From positions 1-64,000 of the forward strand of contig DASZIO010000050.1 in assembly GCA_035949055.1 (NCBI GenBank): a stretch of DNA of 64,000 nt. Reading direction: 5' to 3'. Source of the DNA: Bog-756 sp035949055. GTDB lineage: Bacteria; Actinomycetota; Acidimicrobiia; Acidimicrobiales; RAAP-2. The position numbers and the translations under genes are program-made. Shown piece after piece: positions 41,169-49,121 of this stretch. Every line of letters starts with the position of its first letter. Within the stretch, counting starts at the first letter, position 1. Under the pieces are notes generated by a model. That model saw only the letters and a program-made list of their open reading frames with translations. It was not told the DNA's origin and did not search any database.

Positions 41169-42670
41169 TGGGTGCCGGGATCGTCTCATGGGGCACCTAC
41201 CTTCCCTACTGGCGGCTACAGCGTCAGGCGATCGGTGCCGCTTTCGGGACCGGCGGGGGCAAGGGCAGCCGCGCCGTGGCCTCCTACGACGAGGACACCA
41301 CCACCCTCGGGGTGGAGGCGGCCCGCCGGGCCCTCCGGCCCGACGGCGTGCCGAACCCCGACGACGTGCTCTTTTCCACGCCTGATCCGGCCTACCTGGA
41401 CAAGACCAATGCCACCACCATCCACGCCGCCCTCGGGCTGGCGTCCGGCGCCGGGGCCTACGATCTGTGCGGTTCGGTGCGCTCGGCCTGGGCGACCATA
41501 CGGCTGGCCGCACTCGACGGAGCGCACCGCCCGACCCTGGCCGTCGTCTCCGACCTGAGGACCGGGTTGGCCGGCGGCGCGGAGGAGAGCCAGACCGGCG
41601 ACGGCGCCGTCGCCTTTGTCTTCGCTCCGACCGGTGGGGTGGCCGACCTGATCGGGCAGGCATCGTCCACCGACGAGTTCCTCGACCGTTGGCGGGTCCC
41701 GGGGGAGACGGCATCCCGCCAGTGGGAGGACCGCTTCGGCGAGGAGGCCCTCGTCCCTCCGGCGCGTCAGGCGTTCGCCGACGCGCTGGCGCGCGCCGGG
41801 CTGGGTGCCGGCGATGTCGACCACCTGGTCGTGGCCGGGTTGCACGCCCGGGCGGTGGCCAACGTGCGGGGTTCGCTCGGTGTCGACCGCGAACGCCTGG
41901 TCCCGGACTACGCGGCACGCATCGGCAACCTCGGGGCGGCCCAGGTGGCCATCGGGCTCGCCGACGTGTTGGAGCGGGCCGCACCGGGAGAGGTGATCGC
42001 GGTGGTCGGGCTGGCCGACGGCGCCGATGTGGTCCTGTTACGGACCACCCCTGACCTCGAGGGGGTCCAGGCGGCGCGCGGCCGGGCCGGTCTGGTGACG
42101 GTGGCCGACAGTGCCGAGCAGGGCCGGAGCGACCTTCCCTATGCCGTCTTCCTGACCTGGCGCGGGCAGCTGCGGCGTGAGCCCCCCCGCCGGCCCGACC
42201 CCGAGCGTCCCGATGCCCCCGCCATGCGTCGCAACGAGGGATGGAAGTTTGCCTTCGCCGCCAGCCGCTGCCTCGAGTGCGGCTTCGTGCACCTGCCGCC
42301 GACCCGGGTATGCCTATCCTGCCGGTCAGTCGACCGGATGGCGCCGCAGCGGCTGGCCGATGTGCGGGGCACCATCGCCACCTACACCGTCGACCAGCTG
42401 GCGTTCAGCCTCTCCCCACCGTTGGTGGGGGCGATCGTCGACTTCGACGGCGGTGGCCGGTATCGCGGCGAGATGACCGACGTCGACCCCGGGTCGTTGG
42501 CCATCGGCACTCGGGTCGAGATGACCTTCCGGCGCTTCTACACCGCCCAGGGCGTGCATAATTACTTCTGGAAGGCGCGGCCGGTCTCGGACCAGTCCGG
42601 CCCTCAGGAGTCGAATGCCGCGGTGGATGGCGCCGCGGTCCGGGGGGCGCACGCAGGAGGGAGAGGCTGA
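41168..42670 (+). CDS. HMG-CoA-synthase-like protein fused to a DUF35 domain, catalytic residues changed
   Basis: 500 residues. Residues 1 to about 340 follow archaeal-type HMG-CoA synthase (GIVSWGTYLPYWRL, SYDEDTTTLGVEAARRAL near 38-55, NLGAAQVAIGLADVL near 257). By-eye alignment puts Val104 at the nucleophile Cys (DLCGSVRSA) and Pro72 at the catalytic Glu, while a His in GLHARAVANVRG remains; Cys101 is close but offset. Residues of about 360-480 are a DUF35 unit with a zinc ribbon (CLECGF near 367, CLSC near 381) and an OB-fold. The following gene is an SCP-x-type thiolase. This is the same set of parts as the archaeal thiolase/HMGS/DUF35 complex, with HMGS and DUF35 fused. Enzymatic role unknown. 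Confidence 0.83.
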   Translation: MGAGIVSWGTYLPYWRLQRQAIGAAFGTGGGKGSRAVASYDEDTTTLGVEAARRALRPDGVPNPDDVLFSTPDPAYLDKTNATTIHAALGLASGAGAYDLCGSVRSAWATIRLAALDGAHRPTLAVVSDLRTGLAGGAEESQTGDGAVAFVFAPTGGVADLIGQASSTDEFLDRWRVPGETASRQWEDRFGEEALVPPARQAFADALARAGLGAGDVDHLVVAGLHARAVANVRGSLGVDRERLVPDYAARIGNLGAAQVAIGLADVLERAAPGEVIAVVGLADGADVVLLRTTPDLEGVQAARGRAGLVTVADSAEQGRSDLPYAVFLTWRGQLRREPPRRPDPERPDAPAMRRNEGWKFAFAASRCLECGFVHLPPTRVCLSCRSVDRMAPQRLADVRGTIATYTVDQLAFSLSPPLVGAIVDFDGGGRYRGEMTDVDPGSLAIGTRVEMTFRRFYTAQGVHNYFWKARPVSDQSGPQESNAAVDGAAVRGAHAGGRG

Positions 42671-42671
42671 C

Positions 42672-43877
42672 ATGGCCAGTAGAGGTATTCGTGACCGGGT
42701 GGCGATCGTCGGCATGGGCTGCACTCCCTTCGGCGAATTGTGGGACAAGAGCGTCGATGATCTGCTGACCGACGCCACCGTCGAATGCACCGCCTCGGCG
42801 GGCATCGAGCTCGCCGACGTCGACGCCTTCTGGCTCGGGACGATGGGGTCTGGCCAGTCGGGGCTCACCCTGTCCCGGCCGCTCAAGATCGACTACAAGC
42901 CCGTGACCCGTCTCGAGAATTTCTGCGCCACCGGATCCGAAGCGCTCCGCAACGCGTGCTATGCGGTGGCCTCGGGCGCCTACGACCTGGCCATGGCGGC
43001 CGGGGTCGAGAAACTCAAGGACTCGGGGTACTCCGGGCTCACCGGCATCCGCCAGGTCGGCGACGGGACCAACGCCGGGCTGAGCTCACCGGCCGCCTTC
43101 TCCTTTCTGGTTCCCGCCTATGCCCACAAGTACGGGGTGGATGTCGACGAGCTCAAGGAGGTGATGAGCCGGATCGCCTGGAAGAACCACCGCAACGGCG
43201 CGGTCAATCCCCGGGCCCAGTTCCAAAAGGAGGTCTCGCTCGAGAAGATCGCCTCGTCTCCTTTGGTCGCGGGGCAGCTGGGCGTGTTCGACTGCAGCGG
43301 GGTGAGCGACGGTGCCGCCGCGGCCGTGGTGTGCCGGGCCGAGGACGCCCACCGCTACACGGACTCGCCCCTCTACGTGAAGGGCCTGAGCTTCGTGGCC
43401 GGGCCGGCCGCCGGGATCATCGACCCCGACTACGACTACACCACGTTCGAAGAGGTGGTGCGGTCGGCGACCGATGCCTACCAGCAGGCCGGCGTGACCG
43501 ACCCCCGCTCGGAGCTGGCCATGGCCGAGGTGCACGACTGCTTCACGCCGACCGAGTTGGTATTGATGGAAGACCTCGGCTTTGCCGACCGCGGCACCGC
43601 CTGGAAGGAGGTGCTGGCCGGCACCTTCGACCGAGACGGAGAGCTCCCCGTCAATCCGGACGGTGGGCTGAAGAGCTTCGGGCACCCGATCGGTGCTTCG
43701 GGCTTGCGGATGCTCTTCGAGTGCTGGCTGCAACTGAGGCGCCAGGCTCCTCCGGAGCGCCAGGTCGCCAGCGTGACCGACGCCGGTCGCACCCTCGGGC
43801 TCACCCACAACCTGGGCGGCGGTCCCGGCGAGTGCGTGAGCTTCGTCGGCGTGTGGGGCAGCGAGCCCTCGGAATGA
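42672..43877 (+). CDS. Thiolase, SCP-x / lipid-transfer type
   Basis: 401 residues with a full set of thiolase features: nucleophile C85 in NFCATGSEA, HDCFTPTEL near 297, GHPIGASGLRM near 339 with the second catalytic His, and NLGGGPGECVSF near 385 with the second Cys. It should therefore cleave or make a 3-oxoacyl-CoA bond. GGAGGGAG precedes the ATG at 42672, one base after the stop of the HMGS-like/DUF35 gene. The fused DUF35 domain of that neighbour is the likely CoA-binding partner. Confidence 0.9.
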   Translation: MASRGIRDRVAIVGMGCTPFGELWDKSVDDLLTDATVECTASAGIELADVDAFWLGTMGSGQSGLTLSRPLKIDYKPVTRLENFCATGSEALRNACYAVASGAYDLAMAAGVEKLKDSGYSGLTGIRQVGDGTNAGLSSPAAFSFLVPAYAHKYGVDVDELKEVMSRIAWKNHRNGAVNPRAQFQKEVSLEKIASSPLVAGQLGVFDCSGVSDGAAAAVVCRAEDAHRYTDSPLYVKGLSFVAGPAAGIIDPDYDYTTFEEVVRSATDAYQQAGVTDPRSELAMAEVHDCFTPTELVLMEDLGFADRGTAWKEVLAGTFDRDGELPVNPDGGLKSFGHPIGASGLRMLFECWLQLRRQAPPERQVASVTDAGRTLGLTHNLGGGPGECVSFVGVWGSEPSE

Positions 43878-43887
43878 CGGCCTAGCG

Positions 43888-43893
43888 TACCGT
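43888..43893 (+). promoter_or_regulatory. Leaderless -10 box (TACCGT)
   Basis: TACCGT, 7 bases before the GTG at 43901. A new transcript may thus begin here, splitting the long run at 43877. Confidence 0.5.
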
Positions 43894-43900
43894 GGCGCCA

Positions 43901-45385
43901 GTGCACGAGGAGCCCTTTGGGCGACTGATCGAGCGGGTGTCGGGCTCCGAACCCGATCGGGTGGCCCTGATCATCGGTGGAGTGCCGACCACTTACGGCC
44001 AGCTGGACGCGGCGGTGCGCTCGTGTGCCGCTGCCCTCCGGTCGGCCGGAGTCGAGCCGGGCTGGCGCATCCCCCTGGTGGACGACACGAGCGTGCTGTC
44101 GGTGGCCACGCTCATCGGGGCGGCACGCATCGGGGCGGCGTCCGCCCTGATGAACCCCCGCCTCACCCGTGACGAGCTGGGTGAGCTCATGGAGGTGGCC
44201 GGAACGGGTCCGATCGGGGTCGCCGGCGAGCGCTACGGGGCACTGCTCCGCGGCACGGGGCGGGCGAGCGTGCTCGGCGCCAAGCAGTTGACCGACCATC
44301 GGGCCGGGGACCACGAGCCGGTCCGGACCGTCGACCCGGACGAGGAGGTGGTCGTCCTGTTCACCAGTGGCACGACGGGCACACCCAAGGCCGTGCCGCT
44401 ACCCCAGAGCCTGGTCCTCACGAGGATCGAGGCCTACGCGCCGAAAGTGGACCGGGTGCCCGCCGTCTCCCTGATGTGCGTGCCCTTCGTGCACATCGGC
44501 GGGATGCTCGGGTTGATGGTGGCGCTGGCCCGGGGCTCCACGACAGTGGTCCAGACCCGGTTCGATGCCGGAGAGTGGCTGGCTCTGGTGGAGCAGCACG
44601 CGGTGAATACCTCGTTTGTGGTGCCCACCATGCTCCACCGCATCCTGGAGCACCCCGACTTCTCCTGCACCGATCTCGGATCGCTGGTCAGCCTGACGTA
44701 CGGTGCGGCGCCGGCTTCGCCCCAGCTGATCCGGACGGCTCTGGATGCGCTGCCCGGAGTGGCCCTGACCAACACCTTCGGCCAGACCGAGACGATGGGA
44801 TCGATCACCGCGCTCGGCCCCGGGGACCATCCCCCGGAACGGCTGTCCTCGGTGGGGCAGCCGCTCCCCGGCGTGGAGGTGCGCATCGTCGACCCGGCGA
44901 CGAGGGACCCCGTGCCCATTGGGACGGTCGGCGAGCTGTGGGTGAAGAGCGCCTCGAGCGTGGTGCCGGCCTCGTTGGGTGGGGACCCGTCTGTGCCCGA
45001 CGGTTGGTTCCGCACCGGTGACATGGTCTCTGCCGACGAGGACGGTTACCTCTTCCCGTCCGGCCGCCTGGTCGACACCATCAACCGGGCCGGCGAGAAG
45101 TTCTCCCCGTCCGAGGTGGAGGAGGTGGTGAGGACGCATCCGGCTGTCCGGGACGTGGCCGTGGTCGGAGTGCACGACTCAGAGATGGGCAGTCGGGTGG
45201 GCGTGGCCGCGGTGGTGCGCCAGCCCCTCACCCTCGATGACCTCCGGGACCACTGCGCCGCCCGACTCGCCGCCTTCAAGCTCCCCGAGCGACTGGTCGT
45301 GGTGGAGCAGATTCCTTACAACGACTTCGGGAAGGTGGACCGCAAACGACTGCGGGCCGAGTTCGAGGCCGTGCCGTCCCCGTGA
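43901..45385 (+). CDS. Acyl-CoA synthetase / AMP-dependent ligase
   Basis: 494 residues. LFTSGTTGTPKAVPLP near 150-165, FGQTETMGS near 296, TGDMVSADEDGYLFPSGR near 372 and the C-terminal lysine in YNDFGKVDRKRLR near 480. The GTG at 43901 is preferred over one three codons earlier because of the -10 box spacing. Its stop overlaps a GTG in frame with the E1alpha gene. It is the first gene of a set with E1alpha, E1beta and a lipoyl protein, which points to ligase and 2-oxoacid dehydrogenase chemistry in one pathway. A lipoate-adenylating role is also conceivable, but the sequence looks like an ordinary acyl-CoA ligase. Confidence 0.85.
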   Translation: MHEEPFGRLIERVSGSEPDRVALIIGGVPTTYGQLDAAVRSCAAALRSAGVEPGWRIPLVDDTSVLSVATLIGAARIGAASALMNPRLTRDELGELMEVAGTGPIGVAGERYGALLRGTGRASVLGAKQLTDHRAGDHEPVRTVDPDEEVVVLFTSGTTGTPKAVPLPQSLVLTRIEAYAPKVDRVPAVSLMCVPFVHIGGMLGLMVALARGSTTVVQTRFDAGEWLALVEQHAVNTSFVVPTMLHRILEHPDFSCTDLGSLVSLTYGAAPASPQLIRTALDALPGVALTNTFGQTETMGSITALGPGDHPPERLSSVGQPLPGVEVRIVDPATRDPVPIGTVGELWVKSASSVVPASLGGDPSVPDGWFRTGDMVSADEDGYLFPSGRLVDTINRAGEKFSPSEVEEVVRTHPAVRDVAVVGVHDSEMGSRVGVAAVVRQPLTLDDLRDHCAARLAAFKLPERLVVVEQIPYNDFGKVDRKRLRAEFEAVPSP

Positions 45386-45408
45386 CGCGCGGGAAGGGGG
45401 GCCCGGCG

Positions 45409-46413
45409 ATGACCACAGCGGAGGGGACCGCGCGACAACTGTCGGAGGAGGCCGCACTGCGCATCTACCGGACCATGGCCACCATTCGGACGACCGAGGA
45501 CCGGATCGTCCAGGGACTGAACGCCGGTCAGTTCCGGATGACGTACTACGGGGTGCGGGGCCAGGAGGCCATCCCGGCCGCGATCTGTGAGTACCTGCGC
45601 CGTGACGACTACATGGTCACCACCTACCGCGGGATGCACGACTGCATCGCCAAGGGGGTGCCCCTCGACGAGCTGGTGGCGGAGATGTGCGGCAAGGTCA
45701 CCGGCACATCCAAGGGCAAGGGCGGCCCGATGCACCTGTCGGATCCCCAGTCCGGCCTGATGGTGACCACCGGTGTGGTCGGCGGCGGGTTGCCGATCGC
45801 GGTCGGGCTGGCGCTGGCCTGCCGGCTGCGAGGAACGGACCAGGTCGCCGTGGCCAATTTCGGCGACGGCGCCACCAGCATCGGAGCCACACACGAAGCC
45901 TGCAACCTGGCCGCGCTGTGGGAAGTGCCTCTGGTGTTCGTCTGCCAGCACAACCAGTACGGCGAACACACCAAGTTCGCTGACTTCACCCGCACCACCA
46001 GCCTGGCCGAGCGTTTCCGCGGTTACGGGATGGCGGCCCTGACCGTCGACGGCAACAGCGTCGTGGACATGGCGGCCGCGGCCGCGGAGGCTGTTGCCCG
46101 GGCGCGGGCCGGCGGGGGGCCGACCTTCCTCGAATGCATGACCTACCGGCTGGGCGGACACACCTTCGGCGCGACCACCGAGTACATGGACGCGGCCGAA
46201 ATGGCGCGTGCCGAGGCCGGCGAGCCGGTGTCCCGCTACCGCCGCTGGCTGGTCGACGAGCTTGGAATAGGGGCGGACGCCCTCTCGCGCATCGACCGCG
46301 AGGTCCTCCACGCGGTAGATGCTGCCTTCGTCACGGCGGAGGCCGGCGCCGGCCCGCCGGCGGACGAGTTGTCGACCGACGTGTTCTCGAGCCAAGCGGA
46401 CCTGCCTCGATGA
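45409..46413 (+). CDS. Thiamine-dependent 2-oxoacid/acetoin dehydrogenase E1 component, alpha subunit
   Basis: 334 residues. E1alpha of acetoin/pyruvate/branched-chain type: YRTMATIRTTEDRI near 19-32, TYRGMHDCIAKG near 72, and the thiamine-diphosphate motif GDGATSIGATHEACN near 145-159 ending at CQHNQYGEHT. The GGGP and GKGGPMHL elements match acetoin dehydrogenase E1alpha well. ATG at 45409 is chosen because AAGGGGGG lies 8 bases upstream; a GTG overlapping the previous stop (45382) would add nine residues. Its stop overlaps the E1beta start (ATGA). The substrate cannot be told from the sequence. Confidence 0.87.
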   Translation: MTTAEGTARQLSEEAALRIYRTMATIRTTEDRIVQGLNAGQFRMTYYGVRGQEAIPAAICEYLRRDDYMVTTYRGMHDCIAKGVPLDELVAEMCGKVTGTSKGKGGPMHLSDPQSGLMVTTGVVGGGLPIAVGLALACRLRGTDQVAVANFGDGATSIGATHEACNLAALWEVPLVFVCQHNQYGEHTKFADFTRTTSLAERFRGYGMAALTVDGNSVVDMAAAAAEAVARARAGGGPTFLECMTYRLGGHTFGATTEYMDAAEMARAEAGEPVSRYRRWLVDELGIGADALSRIDREVLHAVDAAFVTAEAGAGPPADELSTDVFSSQADLPR

Positions 46414-47435
46414 CCGCCCAGGCCAGGGTGGCCAACACCGACCGGGCGGCCGACCCGGTCCACACCATGTCCGAGGCGGTCAACCAGGCGCTCGACCAGG
46501 CCATGGCCGACGACCCGGAGGTGTTCCTCCTCGGGGAGGACATCGAGGACCCGATCGGCGGCGTCATGAAGGGGACCAAGGGCCTGTCCACCAAGTACGG
46601 GCGCGACCGCGTGCGCAACACCCCGATTTCGGAGCAAGCCATCGTCGGGACCGCCATCGGCGCGTCGCTGGTGGGAATGCGTCCGGTGGCCGAGGTGATG
46701 CTCATGGACTTCTTCGCTGTGGCCATGGATCAGGTGGCCAACCACGCCGCCAAGCTCCGCTACATGTCGGGCGGACGGACCAATGTGCCCATCACCATCC
46801 GCACCTCGGTCGGCGGCGGCCGCCAGTTCGGCGCCCAGCACTCCCAGTCCCTCGAAGCCTGGATGATGCACATTCCCGGGCTGAAGGTGGCGGTCCCGAG
46901 CACGCCGCGAGACGCCAAGGGGTTGTTGACCGCCTGCATCTTCGACGACGACCCGTGCATCTTCATGGAAACGATGTCGTTGCTGTTCACCCGGGGACCC
47001 ATCCCCGCCGGCCGGTTCGAGATCCCACTCGGCCGCGCCGAGGTCAAACGGGCCGGTGCCGACGCGACGGTGGTGACCTGGGGATGGCAGGTGCCCGAGG
47101 CGATGGCCGCAGCCGATCAGCTCGCCGAAGAGGGCATCGGCACCGAAGTCATCGACCTTCGGACGCTCGTCCCCCTCGACCGTGACGCCGTCCTCGACAG
47201 TGTGGCCCGGACCACCAGATTGGTCGTGGTCCACGCGGCCACCCAGTTCGCCGGACCGGGGGCGGAGATCGCGTCGATGGTCTCGCACGAGCTGTTCGGC
47301 CGGCTTTCGGCCCCGGTAGAACGGCTCGGAGCCCGCTACTCGCCGATCCCGTACGCGGCCGCGCTGGAGGCCGCCCATTTCCCGGACCGCGACCGCATCG
47401 CCGAGCGGGTGCGGGCCGCGGTCCACTTCTCCTGA
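46410..47435 (+). CDS. Thiamine-dependent 2-oxoacid/acetoin dehydrogenase E1 component, beta subunit
   Basis: 341 residues. Typical E1beta pattern: MSEAVNQALDQAMADDPEVF near 20-39, LLGEDIEDPIGGV near 40, TPISEQAIVGTAIGASLVGM near 74-93, and a transketolase C-terminal domain with GWQVPEAMAAADQLAEEGI and IDLRTLVPLDRDAV. It pairs with the upstream E1alpha in an alpha2beta2 decarboxylase that would transfer an acyl or acetaldehyde unit to lipoyl. Coupled to E1alpha by a 4-base overlap and followed 7 bases later by a lipoyl-domain gene. Confidence 0.9.
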   Translation: MTAQARVANTDRAADPVHTMSEAVNQALDQAMADDPEVFLLGEDIEDPIGGVMKGTKGLSTKYGRDRVRNTPISEQAIVGTAIGASLVGMRPVAEVMLMDFFAVAMDQVANHAAKLRYMSGGRTNVPITIRTSVGGGRQFGAQHSQSLEAWMMHIPGLKVAVPSTPRDAKGLLTACIFDDDPCIFMETMSLLFTRGPIPAGRFEIPLGRAEVKRAGADATVVTWGWQVPEAMAAADQLAEEGIGTEVIDLRTLVPLDRDAVLDSVARTTRLVVVHAATQFAGPGAEIASMVSHELFGRLSAPVERLGARYSPIPYAAALEAAHFPDRDRIAERVRAAVHFS

Positions 47436-47442
47436 GGACGAC

Positions 47443-47691
47443 GTGGGCGACGACCACCGGACACCGATCCGGATCCCGCAGGCCGGCGTGGCCATGATCG
47501 AGGGAACCATCGTCGAATGGCTCGTGGCCGACGGCGACCGGGTGGGGGCCGGGGATGTGCTCTACCGGCTGGAGACCGAGAAGGTCGAGCTCGACGTGGA
47601 GGCTCCCGTCGACGGGGTGGTGCATGTGACCGGTCAGGTCGGGCAGACCTACCCGGTGGGCGAGGACGTCGGGCACATCGACAGCCCCTGA
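47443..47691 (+). CDS. Free-standing lipoyl (biotinyl-lipoyl) domain protein
   Basis: 82 residues only: one complete lipoyl domain with the carrier lysine K47 in LETEKVELDVEAP and the opposite turn at GDRVGAG. It lacks the peripheral-subunit-binding and acyltransferase domains of a normal E2. The frame has a clear stop, so it is not an E2 with its end lost by window truncation. GTG at 47443 follows CTGAGGAC closely. It would be the mobile carrier for the E1 pair, with an E2 core and E3 supplied elsewhere, or the acyl group passed to another acceptor. E2 core and E3 genes are not in the window. Confidence 0.85.
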   Translation: MGDDHRTPIRIPQAGVAMIEGTIVEWLVADGDRVGAGDVLYRLETEKVELDVEAPVDGVVHVTGQVGQTYPVGEDVGHIDSP

Positions 47692-47710
47692 GCGGGGCTC
47701 GGTCGCACAG

Positions 47711-47716
47711 TACCCT
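47711..47716 (+). promoter_or_regulatory. Candidate -10 box (TACCCT)
   Basis: TACCCT in the 52-bp gap before the crotonase at 47744, transcript start near 47723, followed by AGAAGGAGAG as ribosome site. Confidence 0.4.
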
Positions 47717-47743
47717 GGTGGCCCCGACGGCAGAAGGAGAGGC

Positions 47744-48604
47744 GTGGAGACCACGGACCTGGAGACGATCATCTACGAGAAGGACGGGCCCATCGCCCGC
47801 CTCGTCCTCAACACTCCCGAGAAGGCGAACATCCAAACCGCGCAACAGGTGTGGGACTTCGAGGACGCCCTCAAGTGGGCCGACCGCGACGAGGAGGTGA
47901 AAGTGGTGATCCTGAAGGCCAACGGCAAGGGCTTTTGCGCCGGGCACGCCATCGTCGAGCCCGGGGAGATGGCCCGGGTCTACCCGACCACCGGCCCGAC
48001 GCCCGAGCGCACCTGGAAGAAGCACAACTACGACCTCTTCGTGTGGCCACCGCTCAATCTGTGGGAGTTCTCCAAGGCCACCATCGCCCAGGTCCACGGC
48101 TACTGCCTGGGCGGTGGGACCATCTACGGCTACCTGACCGACCTGACCATCGCCTCGGACGACGCCTACTTCCAGATGCCGCTGCCCCAGGGGTTCGGGC
48201 TCCCCGGCGCCCAGACCCTGGTCGAGCCCTGGGCCCTCATGAATTGGAAGCGGGCCTACGAGTACCTCTACCTCTCGCCCACCCTGACGGCGGACGAGGC
48301 CCATGAGTGGGGCCTGGTCAACCGGGTCGTACCGCGGGCTGACCTCGAAGCCGCGGTGGAAGAGGTTGCCTCGACCATCGCCCGCATGCCACTCACCACC
48401 ATCCTGACCGTGAAGGCCGGCGTCAAGCGGGCCTGGGAGACGATGGGCATGCGGGTCCACCTGCAGAGCACGGCCGACTTCACCACCATCGCCAGCATGG
48501 CCACCGACGTGCGAGAGTTCATGGCCCAGCGAGGTGGGCGGCTGCCTCGGCAGGTGGCCAGGGACGAGCCAAAGCCGGGGAAGACCGATCAGACGGCCGG
48601 GTGA
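47744..48604 (+). CDS. Enoyl-CoA hydratase/isomerase family protein lacking the crotonase glutamates
   Basis: 286 residues. VHGYCLGGGTIYGYLTD near 117-133 has Ile at the position of crotonase E144 and MPLPQGFG near 147 has Leu at the position of E164. FCAGHAIVEPGE near 64 forms the first oxyanion strand. The active site should therefore differ from that of a hydratase. GTG at 47744 with AGGAGAG upstream. It ends 17 bp from the convergent SnoaL-like gene. Closest in character to the crotonase at 38638, which also lost both glutamates. Confidence 0.85.
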   Translation: METTDLETIIYEKDGPIARLVLNTPEKANIQTAQQVWDFEDALKWADRDEEVKVVILKANGKGFCAGHAIVEPGEMARVYPTTGPTPERTWKKHNYDLFVWPPLNLWEFSKATIAQVHGYCLGGGTIYGYLTDLTIASDDAYFQMPLPQGFGLPGAQTLVEPWALMNWKRAYEYLYLSPTLTADEAHEWGLVNRVVPRADLEAAVEEVASTIARMPLTTILTVKAGVKRAWETMGMRVHLQSTADFTTIASMATDVREFMAQRGGRLPRQVARDEPKPGKTDQTAG

Positions 48605-48621
48605 CTCGAAGGGACCGGTGA

Positions 48622-49017
48622 TTACCCGTCGCGATTGAACGTGCGGCGGACGAAGCGCCAGGACCCGTCGACCCGCACCAGGCTGTCCGTGTAGGTGCCC
48701 GACGCGGTGACCTCGTGGTGGGGCGGTTGGCCGACCATGGCGAACAGCTGCACGTAGGCTCGGAGCTCGGCGTGGTCGCCCTCCCCGTCGATGACCAGGC
48801 TGGTGGCGATGTGCCGCGGCGCCTGTACCGAGCCGGCGAAGGAAGTGGCGAACCCCTCCAGCGCCGGTCGTCCCTCGAGGACGAGCTCGCCGGCGTCCAG
48901 CACCCCGTCATCGACGAACGTGTCGGCGTAGGCGACACCGTCGCCGCCGTCGATGGCGTGGTTGTACCGGGCGGCCAGGTCCCGGATGGCCAGTTGGTCC
49001 TCTGCGCTGAGCGCCAT
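48622..49017 (-). CDS. SnoaL-like / NTF2-fold protein
   Basis: 131 residues, cone-shaped alpha+beta-barrel family (AEDQLAIRDLAARYNHAIDGGD, then YADTFVDDGVLD and a C-terminal TYTDSLVRVDGSWRFVRRTF). Members include small isomerases, dehydratases and subunits of ring-hydroxylating dioxygenases. Divergent from the flavoprotein operon that contains a Rieske oxygenase, which makes a small-subunit-like or steroid-isomerase-like role possible. ATG at 49017 with GGAGGGGG upstream; the frame open further upstream overlaps the divergent gene. Confidence 0.83.
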   Translation of the reverse strand: MALSAEDQLAIRDLAARYNHAIDGGDGVAYADTFVDDGVLDAGELVLEGRPALEGFATSFAGSVQAPRHIATSLVIDGEGDHAELRAYVQLFAMVGQPPHHEVTASGTYTDSLVRVDGSWRFVRRTFNRDG

Positions 49018-49064
49018 GCCCCCTCCGTACGCTCCGTCCCATCCGTCCGGTCGTATCGCGCTGA

Positions 49065-49071
49065 TAGCGTA
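49065..49071. promoter_or_regulatory. Shared -10 heptamer for divergent genes
   Basis: TAGCGTA reads TAGCGT forward and TACGCT backward, so one heptamer could act as -10 box for the flavoprotein operon (transcript start near 49077) and for the SnoaL-like gene (near 49059). Both leaders would be about 40 nt and carry ribosome sites. Confidence 0.4.
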
Positions 49072-49121
49072 ACTCCACCGGCTGGAGCAGGCCGGCGGAG
49101 TTGTCGGGAGGGACGTCCACG

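Noticed and set aside
39375..41984. Minus-strand open frame of 869 codons
   Set aside because: Antisense to the crotonase end, acyl-CoA synthetase and HMGS-like gene, all of which have family motifs. Low-complexity Arg/Pro/Gly composition.
41168..42670. Functional HMG-CoA synthase of a mevalonate pathway
   Set aside because: The nucleophile Cys and catalytic Glu positions are changed in my alignment and no other mevalonate gene is present.
47443..47691. Fragment of a broken E2 gene
   Set aside because: The frame stops cleanly and no further E2-like sequence follows in any frame before the next gene; promoter and crotonase begin within 52 bp.
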